64,000 nt of DNA from contig CANJRG010000005.1 in assembly GCA_947476745.1 (NCBI GenBank), positions 1-64,000 of the forward strand, given 5' to 3'. This stretch comes from Acidimicrobiia bacterium (GTDB lineage Bacteria; Actinomycetota; Acidimicrobiia; Acidimicrobiales; CAIXPF01). The notes beneath the pieces were generated by a model. It was not told the DNA's origin. It saw only the letters and a list, made by a program, of their open reading frames with translations, and made no database searches. A program made the translations under genes and the position numbers. This document shows, one piece after another, positions 8,532 to 17,039 of this stretch. Numbering within the stretch: the stretch's first letter is position 1; every line of letters begins with the position of its first letter.

Positions 8532-8564
8532 CAGCGGCGTACGTCGAGCCGGCGGCAGTGCCGC

Positions 8565-9179
8565 TCAGCCGGTCAGGAACTCACGGAACAGCACGCCGAC
8601 GATCATCGGTTCGCTGGCCTTGCCGTCCTTCATCACCGCCGGATAGGCCTGCTGCAGCTTGCAGGTCAACTCCGATTTGACGACTTCCCGCTTGTCGCTG
8701 GTCAGCTGGGCGACCGTCTTGGTGGTGAAGAACCTCAGCACCACGTCCGCGGCCTTCGCCTGCTTCGCCTTGAACTCGTCGGTGGCCACGTCGTGACCCA
8801 GCTCCAACGAGATGCCGATCTTGAGGAACCGGCCGTCTGCGAGGTTGATGGTCATCGACGGCAGGTCCGAGGTCCCCCCGGTCGTCGCCGAGCCCTCAGC
8901 CCGGCGGGCGTGCGGCGCAGCGCCTTTGGCGTCGTTGTCGAACTCGGCACAGTCGACCTTGGACTCGGCGGTGACGCTGCCGCCATCGGCCTGTACCGGC
9001 GGGGCGATGATCACCTCGACCGGCGAACCGGCCAGCAGGAACCGTTGGCCGGCCGCGCCGACCAGCACCAGGCCGGCGCCGAGCAGCATCGCCTTGCCCT
9101 TGCCGCTCTTCGGCTTAGCCGGCTCGGCCGGCTCGGCCGGCTCGTCCATGCCGACGCCCTGTTTCTTCTTGAAAGCCAT
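8565..9179 (-). CDS. fliL: Flagellar basal body-associated protein FliL
   Basis: 204 aa. FliL is a single-pass membrane protein with a periplasmic SPFH-like domain around the stator. A Lys-rich N-terminus and Ala/Pro/Glu linker precede one membrane segment (about residues 30-46, AMLLGAGLVLVGAAG); the C-terminal domain shows family patterns such as LPSMTINLADGRFLKIGISL and the terminal VLFREFLTG. The start has a strong AGGAGGA site. It directly follows motB, but the fliM gene expected after it is missing. Confidence 0.9.
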   Translation of the reverse strand: MAFKKKQGVGMDEPAEPAEPAKPKSGKGKAMLLGAGLVLVGAAGQRFLLAGSPVEVIIAPPVQADGGSVTAESKVDCAEFDNDAKGAAPHARRAEGSATTGGTSDLPSMTINLADGRFLKIGISLELGHDVATDEFKAKQAKAADVVLRFFTTKTVAQLTSDKREVVKSELTCKLQQAYPAVMKDGKASEPMIVGVLFREFLTG

Positions 9180-9194
9180 CGTCGTCCTCCTGGC

Positions 9195-10136
9195 TCAGCG
9201 TGTTGAATCGGTTCGTTGCAATCGGGTGGACGCCTGGGCGGCCTCCTCGAGAATGCGGTTCTTGATCTGTTGGGCGTCGGATTCCACGATCACCTCGACC
9301 CGGCGGTTGCGGGCCCGGCCGGTCTCGGTGGCGTTGGATTCGATCGGCCGGGTGTCGGCGAACCCTGCAGCCTGCATCCGACCGGTCGGCAAGGCGGCGT
9401 CGGCTTCGAAGAACCGCAGCACCGCGCCTGCCCGGGCGGTGGACAGCTCCCAGTTCGAGGGATAGGCCGCCGTCCGGATCGGCATGTTGTCCGTATGGCC
9501 TTCGACCAACACCCGGTTGTCGACGGTGCCGAGGGCTCGACCCACGACCCCCAGGATGGTGGCGCCGCCCCGACCGAGATCGGCCGAACCCGATGCGAAC
9601 ACCACCTCGTCGGTGATGACGGTGATGACCAGACCCCGCGCGTCGATCGTGGTGCGCAGCGACGCCGAGAACCCGCTCTGGGCGGCCTGGTCGTTGATGA
9701 TCTCCTCGACCTTCTTCAGCTCATCACCGGCCGCCGTCTCGGCGTCCTCGACAGCTTGGGCCAACGTCCGGATGGTCAGCGCAGCAGCTTCTATGCCCTC
9801 TGGGTTGGCCAGCGCGGCAGCCGCCGTCGCCGCAGCATCGACCGCGGCTTGCAGCATCTCCCCCAGCGGCTGGGCGAAGATCTCGCCGGCCCCGCCGAGG
9901 TCGATCACCGTTGCGCTGTTGCCGCTACCCACGCGCAGGGCCTTGTTGAAGCTGTCCGCCATCTGCCGGAACTTCTGGGCGTCCACGTTCGAGATCGAGA
10001 ACAACGCGATGAACATCGCCATGAGCAAGGTCAACAAGTCGGCGTACGGGATGACCCAGGCCTCGTGGTTGACGTGCTCCTCGTGTTCCTCGTGGGGCCC
10101 GTCGTCGTGATCGCCACCACCGCTACTGGAGCTCAT
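9195..10136 (-). CDS. motB: Flagellar stator protein MotB
   Basis: 313 aa. With MotA it forms the proton (or cation) channel powering rotation. The single membrane helix holds the ion-binding Asp at residue 33 in WVIPYADLLTLLMAMF. The C-terminal OmpA-like domain that anchors to peptidoglycan is seen as LVEGHTDNMPI and NWELSTARAGAVLRFFE. The N-terminus is His/Glu/Asp-rich. It lies 8 bp after motA with a GGGGAAG ribosome site, so it belongs to the same transcript. Confidence 0.95.
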   Translation of the reverse strand: MSSSSGGGDHDDGPHEEHEEHVNHEAWVIPYADLLTLLMAMFIALFSISNVDAQKFRQMADSFNKALRVGSGNSATVIDLGGAGEIFAQPLGEMLQAAVDAAATAAAALANPEGIEAAALTIRTLAQAVEDAETAAGDELKKVEEIINDQAAQSGFSASLRTTIDARGLVITVITDEVVFASGSADLGRGGATILGVVGRALGTVDNRVLVEGHTDNMPIRTAAYPSNWELSTARAGAVLRFFEADAALPTGRMQAAGFADTRPIESNATETGRARNRRVEVIVESDAQQIKNRILEEAAQASTRLQRTDSTR

Positions 10137-10144
10137 GGCTTCCC

Positions 10145-10903
10145 CTACGCAGCTTTCTCGGCGTCGACCTTGATGTAGGACTGCAACATGCCCTCCATCA
10201 CGCGAGGCGAGGTGCCGGCCTGCAGCTCGAGAACACCGGCGACGATCATCTCCATATAGGCGACCTCGTCGGTGGTCATCCGCTTGAGCTTGTTCGCCGC
10301 CGGCAGGTACACGGCGTTGGCCAGGAAGACACCCCAGAAGGTGGCCACGAAGGCGCCGGCAATGCCGTGACCGATCTTGGAGGGGTCGTCGAGGTGGCTC
10401 ATGGTGGCCATCAGGCCGAACACCGCTCCGATGATGCCGAAGGTCGGGGCGAACACACCGAGGTTGGTCCAGAAGCTCTGCGGCCCCTTGTGCCGTTCCT
10501 TCTTCGCCGCGATCTCGGTACGTAGCACCTTCTTGAGGATCGCCGGGTCGGTACCGTCCACCGCCAGCTGCACGGCCTTACGGAAGAACGGGTCCTCGAT
10601 GGTCTTGGCCTCGGCCTCGAGCGACAGCAGACCGCCGGTCCGAGCCGTGTTGGTCATCGACACCAGCTGGGTGATGGTCGCCTCGGTGGGGAACTCGGAG
10701 CCCTTCATGACCTTGCTGAAGGTGGCGAACTTCGCTTCCTTCATCGGCGTGGCCAGCAGGGCAGCGCCAAGGCTCCCGACGACCACGATCAGCAACGCCG
10801 GCACGTTGGTGAACAACATCACCGGACTGGCGCCCTTCAACATGCCGCCGACGAACACCCCGATGATCGCTACCGGTAGCCCGATGATCGAGCCTTTTTC
10901 CAC
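10145..10903 (-). CDS. motA: Flagellar stator protein MotA
   Basis: 252 aa, four membrane segments with the large cytoplasmic loop between the second and third. The C-terminal helix pair reads FWTNLGVFAPTFGIIGAVFG and IAGAFVATFWGVFLANAVY, with the conserved prolines. The GTG start at 10903 has AGAGGA seven bases upstream. Although inside the long flagellar operon, it has a terminator-like hairpin and a sigma-28-like promoter just upstream, so the stator genes and fliL probably have an extra, late-class transcript. Confidence 0.96.
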   Translation of the reverse strand: MEKGSIIGLPVAIIGVFVGGMLKGASPVMLFTNVPALLIVVVGSLGAALLATPMKEAKFATFSKVMKGSEFPTEATITQLVSMTNTARTGGLLSLEAEAKTIEDPFFRKAVQLAVDGTDPAILKKVLRTEIAAKKERHKGPQSFWTNLGVFAPTFGIIGAVFGLMATMSHLDDPSKIGHGIAGAFVATFWGVFLANAVYLPAANKLKRMTTDEVAYMEMIVAGVLELQAGTSPRVMEGMLQSYIKVDAEKAA

Positions 10904-10960
10904 GATGTCCTCTTTCGTCCACGACCACGCTGTCGCCGGTGGGTCGATGCCGTCCCGGGC

Positions 10961-10987
10961 CTATCGACGCGCAGGCCGTCGGGCTTG
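10961..10987 (-). promoter_or_regulatory. Sigma-28-like promoter of motA
   Basis: On the minus strand: CAAG (10984-10987), 15 bases, then GTCGATAG (10961-10968). This fits the FliA/SigD pattern (TAAA-N15-GCCGATAA) and has the same spacing as the sites before fliC, the ACP gene and fliW. It lies about 60 bp upstream of the motA GTG. Confidence 0.55.
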
Positions 10988-11012
10988 CGGGAATTCGCCA
11001 ATATGAGGTGAT

Positions 11013-11043
11013 CCGGGACCGGCGGTTGGGCCGCCGGTCCCGG
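11013..11043 (-). terminator. Hairpin between flbD and motA
   Basis: CCGGGACCGGCGG / CCGCCGGTCCCGG, 13-bp perfect stem, 5-base loop, 8 bp after the flbD stop. There is no U-tract. It could reduce read-through from the hook genes into motA, which has its own promoter-like site just downstream. Confidence 0.55.
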
Positions 11044-11051
11044 ACCGGTCG

Positions 11052-11357
11052 CTACTCGGTCTCGCCGACCCGACGGCTCGACGCGATCGGGATGACCTTG
11101 CTGTCCTCGCGCGCCAGGGCGGCCCACTGCACCGCGTCGTAGTCGACCACGGTGGGCATCGACAGCGACTCGGCGGCAGCGAGTACCCCGGCACGGAACC
11201 GCAGGACCGCCTCGATGAGCTCCGTCACGTCCTCTCGGACCACAAAGCGGTTGCCCGACACCAGGGTGACGACGGTGTCGCCGTGATGTTCGAGGGTCTC
11301 GATGAGATCGGCGTTCACCACCAGGGTGGAACCGTCGAGTCGGGTGATGGCAATCAT
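11052..11357 (-). CDS. flbD: FlbD-family protein
   Basis: 101 aa. Small FlbD-family proteins occur next to flgE and motA in many Gram-positive flagellar operons; their biochemical role is not well defined, and they are not the Caulobacter FlbD regulator. The family pattern MIAITRLDGSTLVVNADLIE is clear, followed by LVSGNRFVVREDVTELIEAV. The usual length is about 60-80 residues; here an extra 30-residue tail (YDAVQWAALAREDSKVIPI) follows. It lies 61 bp after flgE. Confidence 0.88.
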   Translation of the reverse strand: MIAITRLDGSTLVVNADLIETLEHHGDTVVTLVSGNRFVVREDVTELIEAVLRFRAGVLAAAESLSMPTVVDYDAVQWAALAREDSKVIPIASSRRVGETE

Positions 11358-11418
11358 CGTTCACCTGCCGTTTCTTGTTGGCTGCGCATGTCTGTTCGGG
11401 TTCAGCGGTCAGCCGGGA

Positions 11419-12654
11419 TCAGCGCTTGAGGTTGACGAGTTCCTGGATCATCTCGTCCGAGGTGGTGATGATGCGGGAGCTGGCCTGGAACCCACGCTGG
11501 GCGAGGATGAGGTCGGTGAACTCCCGGGCGAGGTCCACGTTGGACATCTCGAGCACGCCGGACTTGATGGAACCGGCGTCGTTCTCGCCGGCGATTCCAC
11601 GGATCGCCTCACCCGATACCTGGGAGTTGCGGTAGTGGGTCTCGCCGACCTTCTCGAGGCCTTCGTTGTTGCCGAAGGTCGCCACCGAGATCTGGGCGAT
11701 GTTCTTGATGACACCATTGGAGTACCGGGCCGAGATCTGGCCGTTCTCGGCGATGCCGAAGTCCTTCAGCGCACCCGGGCCACGGCCGTCCTGGGTGATG
11801 GTGACCACCGTGTTGGCGCCGTACTGGTGCAGACCGGTGCTCTGCGAGGTCAGGTCGATCGCGAAGGTGAACGGATCGGCACCCGAGGTCGGCGGGGTGA
11901 AGGTCGCCGTCGGCGGCGTGGTCGGCAGCACCAGGTTGCCGTCCGCCGGGTCGAACTCGAGGGCGACGGTCGAGCCGATGGCGTTGTCGGCCGAGTCGTA
12001 GAGGTTCAGGTCCCAGGTGTTGGCCCCGGTCTTGGTGAACTTCACGCTGATCTGGTTCTCGGTTCCGAGACCGTCGATCACCTTGGCCAGGCTCTGCACC
12101 GTGGCGCCGACGGCGGTGTTGGGCGACAGCTGGCCGATGAGGCCGAGGGTCTCGGTCGACTTTGCCGGGATCGACTGGTAGCTGTTGAAGTTGACCGCCT
12201 GCAACGCACCGACCGGAACCAGGTTGCCGTCCTCGCCGGCCAGCCAGCCCTGAACCAGACCGCCCGAACCGTCGACGAGGTTGTTGAAGGCGTCGATGGA
12301 GAAGCTGCCCGAACGGGTGTACATCTCCTCGCCGCCGACGTTGACCACGAAGAAGCCGTCACCGGAGATGGCGGTGTCGAAGGGCCGGTCGGTCAGCTGG
12401 AACGAGCCGGTGCTGAACTGGGCGGCCGTCGCCCGGACGCTCACACCGAGGCCAACCTGGATCGGGTTGACCGAGGCGTCGTTGGCTGCCACACCGGCCG
12501 CGTTACGCAGGGTCTGGCTGAAGGTGTCGGCGAAGAGCACCCGGTTGGCCTTGAACCCGTTGGAGTTGACGTTGGCGATGTTGTTGCTGACCACATCGAG
12601 CATGAGCTGATGGGCTCGCAACCCCGACACACCACTGAACATTGATCGCATCAT
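11419..12654 (-). CDS. flgE: Flagellar hook protein FlgE
   Basis: 411 aa. This is the structural subunit of the hook. The N-terminal rod-hook motif MFSGVSGLRAHQLMLDVVSN, followed by NIANVNSNGFKANRV, and the C-terminal partner helix (SNVDLAREFTDLILAQRGFQ) are both present, as in all axial proteins. The middle is a Thr/Gly-rich surface domain. The start is at tandem ATGs with AGAGAGGA upstream, 14 bp after flgD. Confidence 0.96.
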   Translation of the reverse strand: MMRSMFSGVSGLRAHQLMLDVVSNNIANVNSNGFKANRVLFADTFSQTLRNAAGVAANDASVNPIQVGLGVSVRATAAQFSTGSFQLTDRPFDTAISGDGFFVVNVGGEEMYTRSGSFSIDAFNNLVDGSGGLVQGWLAGEDGNLVPVGALQAVNFNSYQSIPAKSTETLGLIGQLSPNTAVGATVQSLAKVIDGLGTENQISVKFTKTGANTWDLNLYDSADNAIGSTVALEFDPADGNLVLPTTPPTATFTPPTSGADPFTFAIDLTSQSTGLHQYGANTVVTITQDGRGPGALKDFGIAENGQISARYSNGVIKNIAQISVATFGNNEGLEKVGETHYRNSQVSGEAIRGIAGENDAGSIKSGVLEMSNVDLAREFTDLILAQRGFQASSRIITTSDEMIQELVNLKR

Positions 12655-12668
12655 GGCTGGGATCCTCT

Positions 12669-13205
12669 CTAGGCGTTCTGGGACGTTGACGTTGAGGTCG
12701 TGGCCGCCGCCGCGGTTGCGGTGGCGGAGTTCGTGGCAGCGGCGGGTGCCGCTACGGCGCTCATCAGGAGACGGGCCTCGTCGACCCGGTCGACGGAGAG
12801 CTCGCCACCGGTGGTGACGAGGACGGCCTTGCCGGCCGTGAACTGCACGGACGTGACCACACCGTTCACGGCGTTTCCGGACTCGTTGGTACCGGACACC
12901 TGCTTGCCGATCATCGAGCCGGCGATCATCGCCCGTTGGTAGGAGGAGACCTCCTGCTGGCCCTGGTTGACCTTCTGCAACTGCTCGACCATGGCGTACT
13001 GGCTGATCTGCGACAGGTACTCGGTGCCGTCACTCGGCGCCATCGGGTTCTGGTACTTCATCTGGGCCACCAGCAGCTTCATGAAGGCATCGCTGCCCAT
13101 CCCCTGCAGGGCGGCGGAGCCGCCCGTGGAACCCGATCCGGTGGTGGCCATGGCCTTTCCGGTTGGGTCGGTTGTGGTTCTGGTGGTCGGAACGATCAGA
13201 GGCAT
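12669..13205 (-). CDS. flgD: Flagellar hook cap protein FlgD
   Basis: 178 aa. FlgD caps the growing hook. The conserved N-terminal block DAFMKLLVAQMKYQNPMAP is seen at about residues 39-57, with SQYAMVEQLQKV following. The C-terminal tail is almost pure Ala/Thr/Ser and probably disordered. It lies between the transglycosylase-FliK gene and flgE, the usual order. Confidence 0.93.
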   Translation of the reverse strand: MPLIVPTTRTTTDPTGKAMATTGSGSTGGSAALQGMGSDAFMKLLVAQMKYQNPMAPSDGTEYLSQISQYAMVEQLQKVNQGQQEVSSYQRAMIAGSMIGKQVSGTNESGNAVNGVVTSVQFTAGKAVLVTTGGELSVDRVDEARLLMSAVAAPAAATNSATATAAAATTSTSTSQNA

Positions 13206-13220
13206 GGGGCGCTCCGGGGG

Positions 13221-14588
13221 TCACAGCCGCAGTTCACGGTCGACCGTGAACGCAACTTCGCTGGTGAGATCGAGATCCGGGGCGATGAACGCACGGTTGC
13301 CGGGCTGGTTCTGGTTGGCCCGACCCTGGTTCTGGTTGCTGGTACCGACGTCGAAGCTGGACAGCTGCAGGCCTTCCTGGGCGAACAGCTGGGCGATGCG
13401 GTCGCGCTGTTGGGCCATCAGGGCGCCGCCCTCGGCCTTCTCGGGGCGCACCACCACGTAGACCTGCTCGCCGCGCATCTCGAAGCTGACGTCGAGGCGA
13501 CCGAGGTCGGGCGGGTCGAGCCGCACGTTCAGGCGGTGGCCTTGACCCCCGTTGGCCTTGGTGCGCTGAACCTGGGCGAGCAGCTGCTCGCCGAACGCCG
13601 TCGGGGTGGTGGTCAGCACCGGCGGCAGGGCGGCCTCGGCGTCGCGTCGGGCCGTCGCATTGGCAGCACCGACGGCGCCGGCACCAGGCGCGGTCACCCC
13701 GTTGCGGGCCTGATGGCTGAAATCGCCGACACCCTGTTCGCCACCGGGCCCACCCGGAGCCCTGGCGGTCGGCATGGCCGTAACCGTGGGGGCCGCGGCG
13801 TCGGTGAGCGCGACCGCGTCGGCATCGGTGGGCACGGTGGATGCCGGGGCGTCGAGGTCGATCACCGCGTCGCCCAGCGCCCGCTGCGCGGTCAGGGCGG
13901 GGACTGCCGCGACCGGCGGCGGCGTGGTCATGGCGTCGAGGAACTCGTTGACGACGTTCACGTAGTTCTGGGTCTCTCGGTACGGCGGGATACCGCCGTA
14001 CTGGTCGACCGCACCGGGCCCGGCGTTGTAGGCGGCGAAGGCGAGGTCCCAGGACCCGAAGGTGTCGTACTGGGCGGCGAGGTAGCGGGCCCCGCCGAGG
14101 ATGTTCTGGGCCGGATCGGTCGGGTCGACGCCGAGGCCCTCGGCGGTGCCGGGCATCAGCTGCATCATCCCGATCGCCCCGGCGGGCGACTCGGCATCGG
14201 GGTTGAAGCCCGACTCGGCACGGGCCACCGCCAGCAGCACCTGCAGCGGCACTCCGGTCTCCTCGGCAGCGGCGATGAACTCGTCGGCGTACTGCTCGGC
14301 CTCGACCGGTACACCGTCGGGCCAGTACGGCGAGTCCGCACCGGACGTACCGGGCTTGCGTGTACCCTTCGGGATGGCGACTCGCTCGAGCGGGTCCGCC
14401 GCCGAGGACCACGACTTGCGGGCGCTGCCCGGGCTGTAGGCCTTCTTCGGGGCCGAGGTGCCGGCCCGCTGCAGCATCTGCTCGAAGCCGGCGTCGCCGC
14501 CGTTCGACACCCCGAGGGTGCCGCCGGCGCCGAACCCTGATCGGATCTGGTTGATGCGGCTCATGACGCCGCTGAGTCCTTCGGTCAT
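13221..14588 (-). CDS. Lytic transglycosylase - FliK hook-length control fusion
   Basis: 455 aa with two separate functions. Residues about 98-220 are an SLT lytic transglycosylase domain: catalytic Glu125 in [10 protein letters not shown], then [18 protein letters not shown] and [11 protein letters not shown]. Residues about 350-430 are the FliK C-terminal (Flg_hook) domain: [19 protein letters not shown], then [12 protein letters not shown] Pro/Ala/Thr-rich linker joins them. The first 42 residues ([11 protein letters not shown], then FEQMLQRAG) resemble the start of the M15 peptidase gene near 46 kb and may be an export signal. It sits where fliK normally is (after fliJ, ATGA overlap, before flgD). 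In other bacteria the rod hydrolase is FlgJ, a separate protein. Confidence 0.9.
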   Translation of the reverse strand: MTEGLSGVMSRINQIRSGFGAGGTLGVSNGGDAGFEQMLQRAGTSAPKKAYSPGSARKSWSSAADPLERVAIPKGTRKPGTSGADSPYWPDGVPVEAEQYADEFIAAAEETGVPLQVLLAVARAESGFNPDAESPAGAIGMMQLMPGTAEGLGVDPTDPAQNILGGARYLAAQYDTFGSWDLAFAAYNAGPGAVDQYGGIPPYRETQNYVNVVNEFLDAMTTPPPVAAVPALTAQRALGDAVIDLDAPASTVPTDADAVALTDAAAPTVTAMPTARAPGGPGGEQGVGDFSHQARNGVTAPGAGAVGAANATARRDAEAALPPVLTTTPTAFGEQLLAQVQRTKANGGQGHRLNVRLDPPDLGRLDVSFEMRGEQVYVVVRPEKAEGGALMAQQRDRIAQLFAQEGLQLSSFDVGTSNQNQGRANQNQPGNRAFIAPDLDLTSEVAFTVDRELRL

Positions 14589-15028
14589 GACTGTTGCCCT
14601 CCTGTAGTCCTGTTGGCGCGCCGGGCACGTAGTGCGTCGTCGATGGCACGTTCGGCAACCCGCGAGGCGCGAATGGCCAGCACGGCCTTCTCCCGCCGGT
14701 CGAGTTCTTCCATCGCCTTCTCGTCACGAGCAGCCGCCTGCCAGCGCAGCCGGGCGGTGGCGACCTCCTCGGCGGTGGCGGCGACCACCTGGTTGGCACT
14801 GAGCACCGCGTCGATGCGCAGGTCGGTGCGCTGGCGACGGGCTTCGAGCGAGGAAACCGTCCCCGCCGGCAGCGATGCGGTCTCGCTGAGCCGCTCGATG
14901 GTCTCCGCCTGGCGGGTGAGCGCCTCGCGTCGTTCGATCTCCGCCTTGGCCAGTACCGCCTCGGACTGCTTACGGCGGATGTTGGTCACCCGCAGCAACG
15001 TCTTGACCCGCTTGGAACGGTCGGTCAT
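14585..15028 (-). CDS. fliJ: Probable FliJ, export ATPase stalk
   Basis: 147 aa; start ATG at 15028 overlapping the fliI stop (ATGA). FliJ is the coiled-coil rotor-like subunit of the FliH-FliI-FliJ export ATPase. Sequence similarity among FliJ proteins is low; the support here is position right after fliI, size, and two long charged helices ([20 protein letters not shown] near the start, [20 protein letters not shown] later) typical of FliJ. The frame is open further upstream, but that part overlaps fliI and is a shadow. Confidence 0.8.
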   Translation of the reverse strand: MTDRSKRVKTLLRVTNIRRKQSEAVLAKAEIERREALTRQAETIERLSETASLPAGTVSSLEARRQRTDLRIDAVLSANQVVAATAEEVATARLRWQAAARDEKAMEELDRREKAVLAIRASRVAERAIDDALRARRANRTTGGQQS

Positions 15029-16374
15029 CGCAGGACCTCCTCGAGTCGACGCCAGGCCTCGTCGGCCGGGCAGACCTCGTCGCGGGGCTGCTGCAGGAAG
15101 CCGAGCAGCTTGTCCTTGCGCAGCAACGCCTCGTCGGTCAACGGGTTGGTACCGGGCACGTAGGCGCCGATCTCGATGAGGTCCCGGCTCTCCTCCAGCG
15201 CGGCGAGCAGCCGGCGCAACCGTGAGGCGGTGGCCAGCTGTTCGGGCGTGCACACCTTGGTGGCCAGACGGCTGACGCTCTCGAGGGCATCGATGGTTGG
15301 GTAGTGACCGGCGGCGGCCATCCGGCGGCTGAGCACGATGTGCCCGTCGAGGATCGACCGGGCGTGGTCGGTGATCGGCTCGGTGAGGTCGTCGCCCTCC
15401 ACCAACACCGTGTACAGGGCGGTGATCGAGCCCCGCGGCTGGGGGCCGGTGCGTTCGAGCAGCTTGGGCAGCGCGTTGAACACCGAGGGGGTGTAGCCCC
15501 GCACGGTCGGCGGCTCGCCGGCAGCGAGGCCGACCTCGCGCTGGGCCATGGCGAAGCGGGTGAGGCTGTCCATCAACAGCAGCACGTCAAGGCCCTGGTC
15601 GGCGTACCACTCCGCGATCCGGGTGGCGGTCATGGCGGCCCGCAGGCGCAGCAGGGCCGGCTCGTCGGAGGTCGCCACCACGACCGTGGCGCGCGCCGCA
15701 CCCTCGGGGCCGAGGTCGTCCTCGAGGAACTCCCGCACCTCCCGGCCGCGTTCGCCCACCAGTCCGACGACGACGACGTCGGCGTTGGCCCCGCGTGCCA
15801 GCATGCCGAGCAGGGTCGACTTTCCGACGCCGGAACCGGCGAAGATCCCGATGCGCTGACCCCGACCGCACGGCAGCAGGGTGTCGATGGCCCGCACCCC
15901 GAGCGACAACGGCTCGGTGATGCGCTGGCGCTCCATGGGGTTGGGCACCGCCCGGTCGATGTCGATGCGGCTGCGGCGACCGGCGAGCGGGCCCTTGCCG
16001 TCGATCGGGCGACCGAGGGCGTCGAGCACCCGCCCGGCGAGCTGCGGGGTCACCTCGAGCTTGAGACGGGTGCCGGCCGGCTCGATCCAGTCGCCGACGG
16101 CGAGGCCGTCGAGACCGCCGAGCGGCAGCAGGCGCACCTCGCCGTCGCCGACGGCGATCACCTCGGCCGGCAACGGGTCGGCGCCCTCGACGCGACGGCG
16201 GTGCACCCAGAACAGGTCACCGATGGCACCCTCCACCCCACGGGCGCAGACCTCGAGACCCGACATACGGGTCAGTTGGCCGGCACGCCGGTAGGGAACC
16301 GCCCGTTCGAGCCGGTGGGCGAGATCGGCACGATCCCACGACAGGACTCCCGTTGGAGCCGATGCGCTCACCAC
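15025..16374 (-). CDS. fliI: Flagellum-specific ATPase FliI
   Basis: 449 aa. FliI is the hexameric F1-like ATPase of the export apparatus. Walker A is FAGSGVGKSTLL (about 179-190); Walker B LDVLLLMDSLTRFAMAQREV; and the GERGREVREF block are all clear. Start: GTG at 16374 or the adjacent GTG at 16371, which overlaps the fliH stop (GTGA); the latter fits coupled translation. It is followed by fliJ with a 4-base overlap. Confidence 0.97.
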   Translation of the reverse strand: MVSASAPTGVLSWDRADLAHRLERAVPYRRAGQLTRMSGLEVCARGVEGAIGDLFWVHRRRVEGADPLPAEVIAVGDGEVRLLPLGGLDGLAVGDWIEPAGTRLKLEVTPQLAGRVLDALGRPIDGKGPLAGRRSRIDIDRAVPNPMERQRITEPLSLGVRAIDTLLPCGRGQRIGIFAGSGVGKSTLLGMLARGANADVVVVGLVGERGREVREFLEDDLGPEGAARATVVVATSDEPALLRLRAAMTATRIAEWYADQGLDVLLLMDSLTRFAMAQREVGLAAGEPPTVRGYTPSVFNALPKLLERTGPQPRGSITALYTVLVEGDDLTEPITDHARSILDGHIVLSRRMAAAGHYPTIDALESVSRLATKVCTPEQLATASRLRRLLAALEESRDLIEIGAYVPGTNPLTDEALLRKDKLLGFLQQPRDEVCPADEAWRRLEEVLR

Positions 16375-17039
16375 GTGTCGCCCTTGGTCGCGTCGTACAA
16401 CACCTCAACCTCGTCGGACTCATCGGACTCGTCGTCGTCGGAGGCGGAGTGCTCGGCGCCGAGGGTGTCGAGCACCGAGCGGGCCCGCGCGAAGGCATCG
16501 GCGAAGGTGGCGAACACCGTGGTGTCGCCGATGCTCACCCGGGCCTCACCCTCGTCGAGGTCGTCGGCACCGACAACCCGGATCTCGTCGTCGCCGAGCC
16601 ACTCCCGGGTGCGGCCGACCATCGCCGGCGAGGTCGTGATCTCCACCCGGGCATGGCGGTCGCGGTCGGCCAACATCTCGTTGAGCCGGTCGAAGAACGC
16701 CTCGGGAACGGTGCTCAGCTCGCGACGGGCGGCCCACTCGGCCACGGCGAGGGCGAGCTCGACCAACTGTTCGGCGTCCGCGGTGCGGTGCTGTTGCACC
16801 AGCGCGCCGTGGGCGGCGATCGCGGCGAGCACCTCCTCGCGGAGCCGCTCGCCGGCCGTGGCCAGGTTCGACCCGGCCTCGAGGGATCCGGCGGTGTAGC
16901 CCTCCTCGTACCCGGCCCGGAACCCACGGTCCTCGGCCTGGGCGATCCGCTGCGCGACCGGGATGCTGTGGGGGTCGTTGCGCCCCAGCTGAACCGTAGC
17001 CGCCTTGATGATGGTGCCACGCTCGTAGGCGTCACTCAT
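16368..17039 (-). CDS. fliH: Flagellar export ATPase regulator FliH
   Basis: 223 aa. FliH binds FliI and links it to the C-ring. The pattern is typical: a variable N-terminus, GYEEGYTAGSLEAGSNLA helix, EQLVELALAVAEWAARREL, then a C-terminal domain (VEITTSPAMVGRTREWLG, then GEARVSIGDTTVFA). It overlaps fliG by 8 bases and fliI by a few, so it is within one translational block. The Asp/Glu-rich stretch SDDDESDESDEVEV near the end is unusual. Confidence 0.9.
   Translation of the reverse strand: MSDAYERGTIIKAATVQLGRNDPHSIPVAQRIAQAEDRGFRAGYEEGYTAGSLEAGSNLATAGERLREEVLAAIAAHGALVQQHRTADAEQLVELALAVAEWAARRELSTVPEAFFDRLNEMLADRDRHARVEITTSPAMVGRTREWLGDDEIRVVGADDLDEGEARVSIGDTTVFATFADAFARARSVLDTLGAEHSASDDDESDESDEVEVLYDATKGDTW

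Noticed and set aside
8339-8564. Remnant of fliM, fliN or fliR
   Set aside because: No frame gives a recognisable fragment; only the hairpin and an inverted repeat are visible.
11302-12645. 447-codon plus-strand frame opposite flgE and flbD
   Set aside because: Antisense shadow of real flagellar genes; no recognisable domain.
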